Source of the DNA: Actinomycetospora endophytica
Lineage (GTDB): Bacteria > Actinomycetota > Actinomycetes > Mycobacteriales > Pseudonocardiaceae
Length of the DNA: 64,000 nucleotides
NCBI RefSeq assembly: GCF_021026375.1
Contig: NZ_JAJNDB010000001.1
Span: forward strand, 186,001-250,000
Direction: 5' to 3'
Every line of letters begins with the position of its first letter. Position 1 is the first letter of the stretch. Shown here one piece after another: positions 19,064 through 28,461 of this stretch. The position numbers and the translations under genes were made by a program. Below the pieces are notes generated by a model. That model did no database searches and was not told the DNA's origin. It saw nothing but the letters and a program-made list of their open reading frames with translations.

Positions 19064-20268
19064 GCGTCCTGGAGAGTGTCCGCTTCGCCGTGCGGGCGCT
19101 CGTGACCAACCGGCTGCGGTCGCTGCTGACGATGCTCGGGATCGCGATCGGCATCGGCGCGGTGATCCTGCTGACGGCGCTCGGCAACGGTGCCCAGGCC
19201 TTCATCAGCAACCAGATCACCGGCCTCGGCGGCAACAGCATCACGGTGCTGCCCCGCCAACCACCACGGAACACCGGCCTCTCGGGACGCCCGCTGGACG
19301 CCGCCGACCTGGAGGCCCTCTCCGACCGGCAGGGCACCCCGGACATCGCCACGGTCTCGCCGGTCGTGACCACCGCCCCGACGACGACCGCGGGCGCGAA
19401 CTCGTCGAGCGCGACCCTGCTGGGCGCCGAACCCGCCTACTTCGCCGCGACCAACGCGAAGATCGCGACGGGAGCACCGTTCACCCAGCAGGACGTCGAC
19501 CAGGCCGCGAAGGTCGTCGTGCTCGGCCAACAGGTCGTCACCGACCTCTACGGCCTGGGCGCCGACGCCCTCGGCCGGCAGGTGCAGTTCGACGGGGTGC
19601 CCTTCACGGTGGTCGGCACGCTGGTGTCGTCGGGTCAGGGCGGCCCCGGCGGGGCCGTGGACTCGAGCGCGATCGCCCCCCTGACGACGGTGCAGTCCTC
19701 GCTGACCGGCTACGGCAACTTCTCGCGCCTGGTGGTCCAGTCGACCTCGGCCGCGACGCAGACCGGGGCGACCGCCGAGATCGAGAACATCCTCGATCGC
19801 CTGCACGGCGTCACCAACCCGAACGACCGCGACTACCAGGTGTCGAGCTCGGCGCAGCTCGCCTCGGTGATCAGCTCGACCCTTTCCACGTTCACGCTGC
19901 TGCTCGGTGCGATCGGTGGCATCTCGCTGCTGGTCGGCGGGATCGGGATCACCAACATCATGCTCGTCTCGGTGACCGAGCGGACCCGCGAGATCGGTAT
20001 CCGGAAAGCGGTCGGAGCACCGCCGTCGGCGATCCTCGCCCAGTTCCTCATCGAGGCGGTGATCCTCAGCCTGCTCGGCGGCATCGTCGGTGTGCTGGTC
20101 GGGCTGTCGAGCCTGTTCATCCACATCGGCGGGTTCACCCCGATCGTGCTGCCCGTCGCCGTCGTCGCGGCGATCGTCATCTCCGGGGCGATCGGCGTCT
20201 TCTTCGGCGCCTTCCCCGCGCGGCGGGCGGCCCACCTGCCGCCCATCGAAGCGCTCCGTCGGGAGTGA
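19060..20268 (+). CDS. MacB-type ABC transporter permease
   Basis: 402-residue permease with one N-terminal membrane helix (LRSLLTMLGIAIGIGAVILL), a large extracytoplasmic MacB_PCD region (about residues 45-265) and three C-terminal helices of the FtsX domain. Landmarks are GIGITNIMLVSVTERTREIG, a family hallmark, and IRKAVGAPPSAILAQFLIEA. The extracytoplasmic domain contacts the HlyD-type subunit in mechanotransmission exporters. It starts inside the end of the ATPase gene. Confidence 0.95.
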   Translation: MSVLESVRFAVRALVTNRLRSLLTMLGIAIGIGAVILLTALGNGAQAFISNQITGLGGNSITVLPRQPPRNTGLSGRPLDAADLEALSDRQGTPDIATVSPVVTTAPTTTAGANSSSATLLGAEPAYFAATNAKIATGAPFTQQDVDQAAKVVVLGQQVVTDLYGLGADALGRQVQFDGVPFTVVGTLVSSGQGGPGGAVDSSAIAPLTTVQSSLTGYGNFSRLVVQSTSAATQTGATAEIENILDRLHGVTNPNDRDYQVSSSAQLASVISSTLSTFTLLLGAIGGISLLVGGIGITNIMLVSVTERTREIGIRKAVGAPPSAILAQFLIEAVILSLLGGIVGVLVGLSSLFIHIGGFTPIVLPVAVVAAIVISGAIGVFFGAFPARRAAHLPPIEALRRE

Positions 20269-20320
20269 TCCCCATGAGCTCCCTCGGTCCCGACGACCCG
20301 CCCCGCAGACGGAGGCACCC

Positions 20321-20884
20321 ATGAACACACCACCGCATCCGGGCCACGAGGGCGCCGGGAACAGGCCGTACGACGACGAGGCCGACACCGACGGGCTGCC
20401 GGCCGCGACGAGCGGCGAACCGGCCGGCTCCGCGCGGGCCCCCGTCCGGGTCTCCGACGAACGACGAGCCGACGCCGTCGCCACCCTCGACGAGCCGCTC
20501 GACTCCGGGGACCTCGTCGCCCGCGTCCATCGCCCCGGCCTGGCCCGCTCGACCCGCCTCCTGCTGACGGTGCTGGCGGTCGTCGCACTTCTCGCGCTCG
20601 GCACCTGGATCGGCCGGGCGACCGTGCGCCGCACCGGCCCCGGCTCGATGCCCGACGTCGTCGGCACCGTCGAGTCGGCGACCGGCGGCGCCAACGGACA
20701 GATCACCGTGCGGGCACCGGACGGCACGATGACGGTGTTCATCACGACCTCCGGCACGAAGGTGGCGGTTGCGAGTCCCGGCGGGATCGGCGGTGTAGAG
20801 CCGGGCCAGAACGTCACCGTCAGCAGCCAGCAGGACCGGCTGGGCGGCACCGAAGCCACGCTCGTCCAACTACGGACGCCCTGA
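20321..20884 (+). CDS. Membrane-anchored small protein, DUF5666-like, with the exporter
   Basis: 187-residue protein: an acidic, disordered N-terminal half (about 1-80), one membrane helix (about 82-104; LLLTVLAVVALLALGTWIG), then an extracytoplasmic beta-rich domain with DVVGTVESATG, GQITVRAPDGTMTVFITTSG and QNVTVSSQQ. This resembles DUF5666-type domains. The ATG has GGAGG upstream and lies 52 bases after the permease, so it is probably part of the exporter operon, perhaps as an accessory or sensor. The function is inferred from position. Confidence 0.7.
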   Translation: MNTPPHPGHEGAGNRPYDDEADTDGLPAATSGEPAGSARAPVRVSDERRADAVATLDEPLDSGDLVARVHRPGLARSTRLLLTVLAVVALLALGTWIGRATVRRTGPGSMPDVVGTVESATGGANGQITVRAPDGTMTVFITTSGTKVAVASPGGIGGVEPGQNVTVSSQQDRLGGTEATLVQLRTP

Positions 20885-21159
20885 CAGGAGGTCGGACCGC
20901 AACGAGCCGGAGATGGCGCTGTGCCCGCAGGGTGTCCTTCGGCCGAGGATGCTGCACGGCGCCCTGCACACGACCGGGGGGACCGAGGGAGCCCGGGATG
21001 CCCGCACCCACCGCACCGCGCCGATCACCGACGAGCCGACGGGACCGGGGCGATCGGAACCCCGGCGTACTCCGCGCCGTCCCTCCCGACGATGCCGGTG
21101 CACCGACTCCAGCGCACCACCCCGTCGGCTCCGCCCTGACGCTGCGTGGGCAGGACGCG
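20885..21159. other. Intergenic stretch after the exporter operon, no gene seen
   Basis: Several short frames are open on both strands but none has a convincing start, domain or codon pattern. I saw no hairpin here that would serve as a terminator. Confidence 0.4.
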
Positions 21160-21390
21160 ATGAGTGCGACTGCTCCGCTGGCGGCGGTGGCAGCCTCGGC
21201 GGGGGCGGTCGCGGAGGCCGCGGCCGGGCTGCTGCTCAGTGCGGCGGGTCTGGCCGCCGACACCCTCGTCGCCGTGCTCTCGCCGACGGAGGTCGCCGCC
21301 GAGGTGATGACCCGTGCTGCGGACTCCTATCGCGGCAGTGACCGCGACCGGTCGACCGCAGCCGGTCCTCGACCTGGTCCCGGTTCCTGA
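21160..21390 (+). CDS. Possible small Ala-rich protein
   Basis: 76-residue candidate with an amphipathic Ala-rich N-terminal half (PLAAVAASAGAVAEAAAGLL), a middle helix DTLVAVLSPTEVAAEVMTRA and a polar Gly/Pro tail. An AGGA motif precedes the ATG. No family is recognised and the stretch could be a chance frame. It lies alone between the exporter operon and the glycosylase gene. Confidence 0.35.
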   Translation: MSATAPLAAVAASAGAVAEAAAGLLLSAAGLAADTLVAVLSPTEVAAEVMTRAADSYRGSDRDRSTAAGPRPGPGS

Positions 21391-21607
21391 CCGTCGGGGC
21401 CGAGGCCGCGCCCCGGCGCCGCGCCGGTCGTCGAGCCCGCACGTTCGGCGCAGGTCAGCTCGTGGACAGGCGCTGGAGCCGTGGGCGACCGTGGGTCATG
21501 CCTGAGGCGGTCCTCCCGATCCGACCCTGACCGACGCCCGCGCCCCGCTCAGGTGGTCCCGCCTGCCGCGCTGAACCCGGACACCGAGGAAGGCTGGCTG
21601 ATCGACG

Positions 21608-22249
21608 ATGGAGACCCGCCCCACCTACTCCGACGGCCGCCCGCTGATCGCTGCCGATCAGCACCTGGCCGAGCGCGACCACACGATGCGCCGTCTGATC
21701 GAACGCCTCGGGCCCGTGAGCCTCGAGATCGACGACGCGGCCGGGGACCGATTCGCGGCGCTGATCCTGGCCATCGTCAGCCAACAGCTCTCGACCCGGG
21801 TCGCGCGCGCCATCTACGGGCGACTTCTCGACCAGTTCGACGGCCGGGTACCCACGGCCGCCCAGCTCCTCGCCGCCGACCCGGACCCGCTGCGCGAAGC
21901 GGCGGGCCTGTCCCACGCGAAGAGCCGCGCCCTGAGCTCGCTGGCCGAGCATGTCGAGGCCGGGAAGCTCGATCTCTCCGCTCTGCCCGAGATGCCCGAC
22001 GACGATGTGCGGGCTGCGCTCACCGCGGTGACCGGGATCGGCGCGTGGACGACGGACATGTTCCTCATCTTCAACCTGCACCGGTCCGACGTCCTCGCCG
22101 CCGGCGACCTCGGAATCCGCAAAGCCGTGCAGCGCGAGTACGACCTCGGCGACCTCCCGGACACGCCCACGACGACCCGTCTGGCCGAACCGTGGCGGCC
22201 CCATCGCACCCGCGCCTGCCTCTACCTGTGGCGAAGCCTGGAGACCTGA
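21608..22249 (+). CDS. DNA-3-methyladenine glycosylase II-like (HhH-GPD)
   Basis: 213-residue base-excision-repair glycosylase that removes alkylated bases. The helix-hairpin-helix is TAVTGIGAWTTDMFLIF, followed by the GPD-type loop with the catalytic Asp in LAAGDLGIRKAV. An earlier signature is ALILAIVSQQLSTRVARAIY. The length fits the short bacterial AlkA type that lacks the N-terminal domain. It is monocistronic, followed after 125 bases by the carotenoid oxygenase. Confidence 0.92.
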   Translation: METRPTYSDGRPLIAADQHLAERDHTMRRLIERLGPVSLEIDDAAGDRFAALILAIVSQQLSTRVARAIYGRLLDQFDGRVPTAAQLLAADPDPLREAAGLSHAKSRALSSLAEHVEAGKLDLSALPEMPDDDVRAALTAVTGIGAWTTDMFLIFNLHRSDVLAAGDLGIRKAVQREYDLGDLPDTPTTTRLAEPWRPHRTRACLYLWRSLET

Positions 22250-22374
22250 CCAGCAGGGCGTCGGGAGAACAACGCCTGCCCCACCAACTCACGTCGGCGC
22301 CGCCGCTCGACGTCGTGGCCGGCCGAGGGGGAAGCTCGGCGTCTGACCCGTCACCGATGCTGATCGGAGCGAGC

Positions 22375-23892
22375 ATGGACGTCGAGATCGTGGGGCGGAT
22401 GCTGTCGACGCTGCCCGCGGACGACGATCATCCCTATCGCACCGGACCGTGGCGACCGCAGACCACCGAGTGGCGGGCCGACGATCTCCGTGTCGTCCAG
22501 GGCGAGATCCCCACCGACCTCGACGGCGTGTACCTGCGCAACACCGAGAACCCGCTGCATCCCGCGGTGCGGAACTACCACCCCTTCGACGGCGACGGCA
22601 TGGTCCACGTCGTCGGGTTCCGGGACGGAAGCGCGTTCTACCGCAACCGGTTCGTCCGCACCGACGGGCTGCTGGCCGAGGCCGACGCGGGCGGCGCCCA
22701 GTGGGCCGGGGTGTCCGAGATGCCGTCGTGGTCCCCGCGTGAGGACGGCTGGGGCGCCCGCGAGCGGATGAAGGACGCGTCGAGCACCGACATCGTGGTG
22801 CACCGCGGAACCGCACTGACCAGCTTCTACCTGTGCGGGGACCTATACCGGGTCGACCCGTTCACCGCCGAGACCCGCGGCAAGGAGACCTGGGGCGGCG
22901 GGTTCCCCCTGGACTGGGGCGTGTCCGCGCACCCCAAGGCGGACGAGCGCACCGGGGAGCTGCTGTTCTTCAACTACGGGAAGCAGGCGCCCTACATGCA
23001 CTACGGCGTCGTCGACGCCGACAATGCCCTGTCGCACTACATCGACGTGCCACTGCCCGGCCCGCGACTGCCGCACGACATGGCGTTCACCGAGAACTAC
23101 GCGATCCTCAACGACTTCCCGCTGTTCTGGGACCCGTCGTTGCTCGGCCAGGGCGTCCACGCTCCGCGATGGCACCGGGACGTGCCCTCGCGCTTCGCGG
23201 TCATCCCCCGCCGCGGCCGCACCGAGGACATCCGCTGGTTCGAGGCGGAGTCGACCTTCGTCCTGCACTTCACCAACGCCTACGAGGACGGCGACGAGAT
23301 CGTCCTCGACGGCTTCTTCCAGGGCGACCCCGAGCCTCAGGACAACGGGATGGGCACCAAGTGGCAGCGGGCGTTCCGCTACCTCGCCCTGGACCGCATG
23401 CAGACCCGCCTGCACCGGTGGCGCCTGAACCTGACGAACGGCCAGGTCCGCGAGGAACAGCTCACCGACTCGATCACCGAGTTCGGCATGATCAACGGCG
23501 CGCGGGCCGGTCAGCCCTACCGCTACGCGTGGGCCGCCACCGGCGAACCCGGATGGTTCCTGTTCGACGGCCTGGTGCGCCACGACCTGCACACCGGCGC
23601 CGAGGAGCGGCTGCGCTTCGGCGACGGGATCTACGGCAGCGAGACCGCGATGGCACCCCGGGTCGGGAGTACCGGCGAGGACGACGGCTACCTGGTCACG
23701 CTGGTCACCGACATGAACGCCGACGCGTCGTTCTGCCTGGTCCTCGACGCCGCCCGCGTCGCCGACGGGCCGGTGTGCACGCTCGAGCTCCCCGAGCGGA
23801 TCTCCAGCGGAACCCACTCCACCTGGGCCGACGGGCGGGAGCTGCGCCGGTGGCACACCGCCGACACCGCTGCCGCCGCGATCGGTCTCTAG
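22375..23892 (+). CDS. Carotenoid cleavage oxygenase family protein
   Basis: 505-residue seven-bladed-propeller dioxygenase of the RPE65 / lignostilbene dioxygenase family. It cleaves a C=C bond of carotenoids, apocarotenoids or stilbenes with a non-haem iron held by four His. Candidate ligands lie in VSAHPKAD, LPHDMAFTENYAIL, FVLHFTNAYEDGDE and GTHSTWADG. The N-terminal block GVYLRNTENPLHP and FDGDGMVH are typical. The ATG at 22375 has GGAG upstream; an in-frame ATG at 22357 is possible. The substrate cannot be read from sequence, and no carotenoid genes are adjacent. Confidence 0.92.
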   Translation: MDVEIVGRMLSTLPADDDHPYRTGPWRPQTTEWRADDLRVVQGEIPTDLDGVYLRNTENPLHPAVRNYHPFDGDGMVHVVGFRDGSAFYRNRFVRTDGLLAEADAGGAQWAGVSEMPSWSPREDGWGARERMKDASSTDIVVHRGTALTSFYLCGDLYRVDPFTAETRGKETWGGGFPLDWGVSAHPKADERTGELLFFNYGKQAPYMHYGVVDADNALSHYIDVPLPGPRLPHDMAFTENYAILNDFPLFWDPSLLGQGVHAPRWHRDVPSRFAVIPRRGRTEDIRWFEAESTFVLHFTNAYEDGDEIVLDGFFQGDPEPQDNGMGTKWQRAFRYLALDRMQTRLHRWRLNLTNGQVREEQLTDSITEFGMINGARAGQPYRYAWAATGEPGWFLFDGLVRHDLHTGAEERLRFGDGIYGSETAMAPRVGSTGEDDGYLVTLVTDMNADASFCLVLDAARVADGPVCTLELPERISSGTHSTWADGRELRRWHTADTAAAAIGL

Positions 23893-24008
23893 ACCGGTTG
23901 CCCGCGCACATACCTCCGCGTGCCGACCCGACGTGGCTGATGAGTCCCTTGACCGCGCCGACGCCGCCAAGCACGGTGTGACGACCGTCATAGTATTCGA
24001 GGTTTGCG

Positions 24009-24413
24009 ATGACCGAGACCATCCGGGAAGGCGCCGCCCGCGACGACGTGCAGGCGCGAAACCGCCAATTCATGGACGCCTTCGCCGCCGGCGACGCGGC
24101 CCGCGTGGCGTCGCTCTACACGGAGGACGCGGTGGTCCTCCCGCCGGACGCGCCCATGATCACGGGTCGGGCCCACGTCGAGGAGTTCTGGCGCGGTCTG
24201 ATGAACGCGGGAGTTCGGGAGGTCGGCCTCGAGACCCTGCGGCTCGACGGTTCCGCCGAGCTGCTGCACGAGATCGGCCGCGCGACCATCACGGTGCGGC
24301 CGGCGGACGGCGAGACGATGACGCAGCTGGCGAAGTACGTCGTCGTGTGGGAGCGCAAGCCTGCGGGAGAGTGGCAACTGGCCGTCGACATCTGGAACGC
24401 GCAGCCCACGTGA
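24009..24413 (+). CDS. SnoaL/DUF4440-type NTF2-like protein
   Basis: 134-residue NTF2-like protein: ARNRQFMDAFAAGDAARVASL, YTEDAVVLPPDAPMITGRA, EFWRGLMNAGV and the closing WQLAVDIWN. This is the YybH/DUF4440 subgroup, often annotated as ketosteroid isomerase-like. No known active-site set is evident. It stands between the carotenoid oxygenase and the F420-type oxidoreductase with gaps of about 110 bases on each side. Confidence 0.85.
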   Translation: MTETIREGAARDDVQARNRQFMDAFAAGDAARVASLYTEDAVVLPPDAPMITGRAHVEEFWRGLMNAGVREVGLETLRLDGSAELLHEIGRATITVRPADGETMTQLAKYVVVWERKPAGEWQLAVDIWNAQPT

Positions 24414-24522
24414 CCGCTCGACCGGGCCAGTACGGGGCACCTTCACCCCACCGAGGATCGTTCAGTCCGGGCCTCACCTCGGGGCGAGCGGGGCGACTCC
24501 TGCCGGCAGTACCATCCCGGCC

Positions 24523-24951
24523 GTGCCTCACGACCTGGTCCTCAAGGCGATGAACGGTGTCCACCGCGTGCTCGTGGGCGCCACCGGCGGCAGGGTCGGC
24601 TGGGAGTTCGGCGGGATGCCCGCCCTCGAGCTGACGACCATCGGACGCAAATCAGGTCAGAAGCGCTCCGTGATGCTCACGGTGCCGTTGGTCGAGGGCG
24701 AGACGTACGTCGTCGTCGCCTCTCGCGGCGGCGACGACATCCATCCGGCCTGGTTCCTCAACCTCCGGGCGAACCCCGACGTCGAGGTGTCCCTCAAGGG
24801 CGGGCCTACCGAGAAGTGGCGGGCCACCGTCGCCTCGCCGGAGGAGCGCGCACGGATGTGGCCCCTCATCGCGGACAAGTACTCCAACTACCGCGGCTAT
24901 CAGGAGCGCACCCGGCGCGAGATTCCGCTGGTCCTGTTGACGCGCGCCTGA
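24523..24951 (+). CDS. Deazaflavin (F420)-dependent nitroreductase family protein
   Basis: 142-residue protein of the Ddn/FDOR family, which uses reduced F420 to reduce quinones, enones or nitro compounds. Signatures: GMPALELTTIGRKSGQKRSV, a typical stretch with two basic residues, PLVEGETYVVVASRGG, HPAWFLNLRANPDVEV and a C-terminal YSNYRGYQERTRREIP. The start is GTG. F420 use is a marker of actinobacteria. A role in quinone protection or steroid/aromatic metabolism is possible but not shown. Confidence 0.9.
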   Translation: MPHDLVLKAMNGVHRVLVGATGGRVGWEFGGMPALELTTIGRKSGQKRSVMLTVPLVEGETYVVVASRGGDDIHPAWFLNLRANPDVEVSLKGGPTEKWRATVASPEERARMWPLIADKYSNYRGYQERTRREIPLVLLTRA

Positions 24952-25211
24952 GCGCGGACGACGGCCCGCCTGCCGTCACTCGACGCCGCTGCGCAGCGGC
25001 TCGGGAGCCGGTTCGGGCCCCGGCAACCGGTCGCATTCGGCGGCGATCTACGCGACGGCGTGGGGAGCGCGGTCGCGAACATGTCGCGCACCCTTCCGCC
25101 AACGTCCAGTGCCGCTGGGAACACCCACCGGAACCGCAGGCGATCATCATCGCGCGAGGGGCTCGGCCACGCGTCCGGGTAGCCGATCGAACCCAGGGAC
25201 ATCCCTGCGAT

Positions 25212-26147
25212 CTACGAGCCCCCGTCCGCGGCGGCCCGCGCCCGCGCCCGTTCCCGCTGTTCCTCGAACCGCACGGCCTGGGCGTCGATCCGGCCGAGGA
25301 ACGTGGCGAGCTCGGTACGGGCCTGCTCGCCCTCGGCGTCGAGGCCCTCGAGCTCGAAGACCTTCCAGTGCCGCAGCAGGGGCCACACCACCTCGTCGTG
25401 GTGGACACGCAGGTCATAGATTCCGGTGTGGGCGATCTGGACCGCCTTGCGGGTGAAGCCCGGGATGATCACGCCCGGCATCGCGAACCCGACGACCTCG
25501 TCGGTGATGGCCCGCAGGGTCGCGGTCGGCGCGATCTCGAGGGCCGCGCTCGTCAGGTTCCGGTAGAAGACCATGTGCAGGTTCTCGTCCGTGGAGACCC
25601 GGGTGAGCAGCTTCTCGGCGACGGGATCCCCCGCGAACCGGCCGGTGTTGCGGTGCGACACCCGGGTGGCGAGCTCCTGGAAGGAGACGTAGGCGAGCAC
25701 GTGCAGGATCGGCTTCTCCGCCGAGTCGAACCCGGACTGCATCACCTTCATCCGCGCCTGTTCCAGCTCGTCCGGGTCGACGCCGCGCGTCACGAGCAGG
25801 TAGTCACGGATGCAGTAGGCGTGTCGTGCCTCCTCGGCGGTCCACCGGTGCACCCACGTCCCCCAGGCCCCTTCCCGGCCGAAGGCCCGCTCGATCTCCC
25901 GGTGGTAGCTGGGCAGGTTGTCCTCGGTGAGCAGGTTGACCTCGAGCGCCGTGCGGGCCGCCGGCGACAGGGCAGACTGCTCGGGGTCCCAGGCCTGCCC
26001 GCCGAGGTCGGCGAAGTCGCGGCCGAGACTCCACGGGATGTACTCGTGGGGCATCCAGTCCTTCGCGGCCCCGAGGTGCCGGTCGAGGTTCTCGGCGACC
26101 ACGGGCTCGAGGTCGAGGAGCAGGCGGGTGCTGTCCAGGATCGTCAT
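25212..26147 (-). CDS. Acyl-ACP desaturase (DesA-like diiron)
   Basis: 311-residue soluble desaturase of the stearoyl-ACP type. It introduces a double bond in an acyl chain carried by ACP, using reduced ferredoxin and O2. Diiron ligands fall in LLTEDNLPSYH, the RWTAEEARHAYCIRDY helix, SFQELATRVSHRN and the second EExxH-like motif STDENLHMVFYRN. The length matches mycobacterial DesA proteins. The ATG at 26147 has GAGG upstream; the frame is open further but into non-family sequence. It is divergent from the EEP-family gene, with a 14-bp palindrome in the promoter region. Confidence 0.93.
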   Translation of the reverse strand: MTILDSTRLLLDLEPVVAENLDRHLGAAKDWMPHEYIPWSLGRDFADLGGQAWDPEQSALSPAARTALEVNLLTEDNLPSYHREIERAFGREGAWGTWVHRWTAEEARHAYCIRDYLLVTRGVDPDELEQARMKVMQSGFDSAEKPILHVLAYVSFQELATRVSHRNTGRFAGDPVAEKLLTRVSTDENLHMVFYRNLTSAALEIAPTATLRAITDEVVGFAMPGVIIPGFTRKAVQIAHTGIYDLRVHHDEVVWPLLRHWKVFELEGLDAEGEQARTELATFLGRIDAQAVRFEEQRERARARAAADGGS

Positions 26148-26214
26148 CGTTGCCTCGGTTCTGCCGAAGACCGGATCGGGGCTCGAGCGTAAGGCCCCGC
26201 AGGCCCGCAAGATG

Positions 26215-26228
26215 ATCGTCGCGACGAT
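26215..26228. promoter_or_regulatory. 14-bp perfect palindrome upstream of the desaturase
   Basis: ATCGTCGCGACGAT lies 68-81 bases before the desaturase start and 73 before the divergent EEP-family gene. It could be a regulator dyad such as a TetR-type fatty-acid sensor site. A few perfect 14-mers are expected by chance in this window, so support is positional only. Confidence 0.3.
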
Positions 26229-26300
26229 GGTCGGACGCCGGGTGGCGGATTGGTCGCCCGGATCCCGAACGGACAGGGGTGGCCGGCACGAACGTCGACC

Positions 26301-27119
26301 GTGGGTGGTGAGCTCCCCGAGCGGGGAAGACGCGCGCTGCGGGTGGCGTCGCTGAACATCGCTGCCGGCCGCGGGCCTGACGGGCGGGCGGACCCGCACC
26401 GGTTGTGGTCGGCCCTGCAGGAGTTGGACGCCGACGTGCTGGCCCTGCAGGAGGTGGACCGCGGCCAGGAACGCTCCGGCCGGATCGACCAGGCCGAGCT
26501 GGCCGCCGCCGTCGTCGGGGTGACGGGACCCGAGCACGTGCGGTTCGAGGCGACCGTGGGTCGTCTCCCGGCCGCTCGTCGAGGACGCGACACCGGGCCG
26601 ACGCGCCACCGCGAGCCCGCGGCCATGAGCACCGCGACCTCAGTCAGCAGCCCCGGCTACGGCATCGCGCTGGTCAGCCGGGTCCCCGTCCGCCGGTGGC
26701 GGCGCGTGGAGCTACCCGGGTTCCCGGCGCGGCCGTGGCGCAGCGAACCCCGCGTCGCCCTGGCCGCGGTGCTCGCCGAACCCGCCCCGGTCCGCACCAT
26801 CGTCACCACCCACCTGTCGGTCGTGCCCGCGCTCAACGCGATACAGGCCCGTCGTCTTGCCGCCGCCCTCTCCGACCTGCCCGGGCCGGTGATCCTGCTC
26901 GGCGACCTCAACCTGCCGGCCGCGATCCCCGCTCGGCTGCTGCCGGCCTGGCGGCCCCTGGGGCGGGGCTCGACCTACCCCCGACCGCGTCCCCGACTCC
27001 GGTTGGACCAGGCCCTGCTCCGCGACCCCGGCCGCGCCGGGCCACCGGCGGACTGGACCGCCGGCGTCGTGCCCACCGGGATCTCCGACCACTGCGCGGT
27101 GACCGTCGACCTCGCCTGA
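26301..27119 (+). CDS. Endonuclease/exonuclease/phosphatase (EEP) family protein
   Basis: About 272 residues. EEP-fold hallmarks are ASLNIAAG at the start, LQELDADVLALQEVD with the metal-binding Glu, TTHLSVVPALNAIQARRLA, VILLGDLNLP with the DxN pair, and the closing GISDHCAVTVDL with the catalytic Asp-His. The family covers nucleases, lipid and inositol phosphatases and sphingomyelinases; the substrate is unknown. The start is uncertain: GTG at 26301 is used, with TTG at 26250 and GTG at 26343 as alternatives, and none has a good Shine-Dalgarno. Confidence 0.85.
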   Translation: MGGELPERGRRALRVASLNIAAGRGPDGRADPHRLWSALQELDADVLALQEVDRGQERSGRIDQAELAAAVVGVTGPEHVRFEATVGRLPAARRGRDTGPTRHREPAAMSTATSVSSPGYGIALVSRVPVRRWRRVELPGFPARPWRSEPRVALAAVLAEPAPVRTIVTTHLSVVPALNAIQARRLAAALSDLPGPVILLGDLNLPAAIPARLLPAWRPLGRGSTYPRPRPRLRLDQALLRDPGRAGPPADWTAGVVPTGISDHCAVTVDLA

Positions 27120-27206
27120 ACGACCCAACGGAGCCATCGGCTCGCGCTGCTCCCGTGGGGGACACTGCGCTGACCCCTTCTCCGGGCGCGCCGTACAGGA
27201 GAGTCG

Positions 27207-28445
27207 ATGGACCACGACGTCAACGTCTTCGATCCGTCGGTGTTCGCGCGCGGCATCCCCCACGAGGCACTGCGGCGGTTGCGTGACGAGGCCCCGGTCG
27301 CGTGGCAGGACGAGCACGCGATCGGCGACTGGTCCGCCGGGCCCGGCTTCTGGGCGGTCACCCGCTACGACGACGTGCACTCCGTGCTGCGCAGTCCCGA
27401 GCTGTTCAGCTCCTGGCTGGGCGCGACGCAGATCCGTGACCCCGAGCCGGAGGACCTGCCCTTCATCCGCCGGATGATCCTCAACATGGACCCGCCGGAG
27501 CACCAGCGGCTGCGCCGCCTCGTGACCGGCGCCTTCACCCGCCGTCGTCTCGACCGCTTCTCCGACGACGTCGCCGCGCGGGCCCGCGGCCTGCTCACCG
27601 AGGTGGCCGGGGACAAGAGTTGCGACCTGCCGGTCCAGGTCACCGACGCGTTCCCGCTCGCGAATCTCGCCGAGCTGATGGGCGTCCCGGAGTCCGACCG
27701 GCACCTGCTGCTGACCTGGACCAACCGGGTCATCGGCTACCAGGATCCTGAGCATGCCGAGGTGGTCCGCGACGAGCGCGGGCGCCCGGTCAACCCACGC
27801 TCGCCCGCCATGCTCGCCGAGATGTTCGCCTACGCCGGCGAGCTCGCCGACCACAAGCGCCGCCACCCCGTCGACGACGTCATGACGGCCTTGGTGCAGG
27901 CCCGCATCGACGGGGAGTCCCTCGACGACGCCGAGCTGCAGATGTTCTTCTTCCTCCTCACGATCGCCGGCAACGACACCGTGCGCTCCGCCCTCCCCGG
28001 CGGGGTGCTGGCGCTGGTGGAGCACCCCGAGCAGTACGCGCGCCTGCGTGAGGACCGGGACGCGCTCCCGCGCGCGATCGAGGAGATGCTGCGCCTGCAC
28101 CCGCCGGTGCTGACCTTCCGACGGACCGCCACCCGCGACACCACCCTGGGCGGAGCGGACATCGCAGCGGGCGACAAGGTCGTCGTGTACCACGTCTCGG
28201 CGCACCACGACGAGCGCCACTTCGACGACCCGTTCCGCTTCGACGTCGACCGCGACCCGTGCGATCACCTCGCCTTCGGGCAGGGCCCCCACCTCTGCCT
28301 CGGCGCGCACTTCGCGCGGCTGCAGATGCGGGCGTTCTTCACCGCCTTCCTCGACGTGCTCCCATCGGTCGAGCTCGACGGCGACCCGCGCCGCCTGACG
28401 TCGAACTTCATCAACGGCCTGACGCACCTGCCGCTGCGCTGGTGA
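27207..28445 (+). CDS. Cytochrome P450
   Basis: 412-residue soluble class-I P450. The I-helix oxygen motif is LLTIAGNDTVRSAL, the K-helix ExxR is in AIEEMLRLHPPV and the haem-binding loop is FGQGPHLCLGAHFARL with the axial Cys. Helix-C HQRLRR is present. An actinobacterial ferredoxin/reductase pair would supply electrons; none is encoded here. It is followed 16 bases later by homogentisate dioxygenase and then fumarylacetoacetase, so it is likely co-transcribed with tyrosine/homogentisate degradation and may hydroxylate a precursor that feeds it. That role is inference. Confidence 0.95.
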   Translation: MDHDVNVFDPSVFARGIPHEALRRLRDEAPVAWQDEHAIGDWSAGPGFWAVTRYDDVHSVLRSPELFSSWLGATQIRDPEPEDLPFIRRMILNMDPPEHQRLRRLVTGAFTRRRLDRFSDDVAARARGLLTEVAGDKSCDLPVQVTDAFPLANLAELMGVPESDRHLLLTWTNRVIGYQDPEHAEVVRDERGRPVNPRSPAMLAEMFAYAGELADHKRRHPVDDVMTALVQARIDGESLDDAELQMFFFLLTIAGNDTVRSALPGGVLALVEHPEQYARLREDRDALPRAIEEMLRLHPPVLTFRRTATRDTTLGGADIAAGDKVVVYHVSAHHDERHFDDPFRFDVDRDPCDHLAFGQGPHLCLGAHFARLQMRAFFTAFLDVLPSVELDGDPRRLTSNFINGLTHLPLRW

Positions 28446-28461
28446 GAAGGAGGACGAGACC

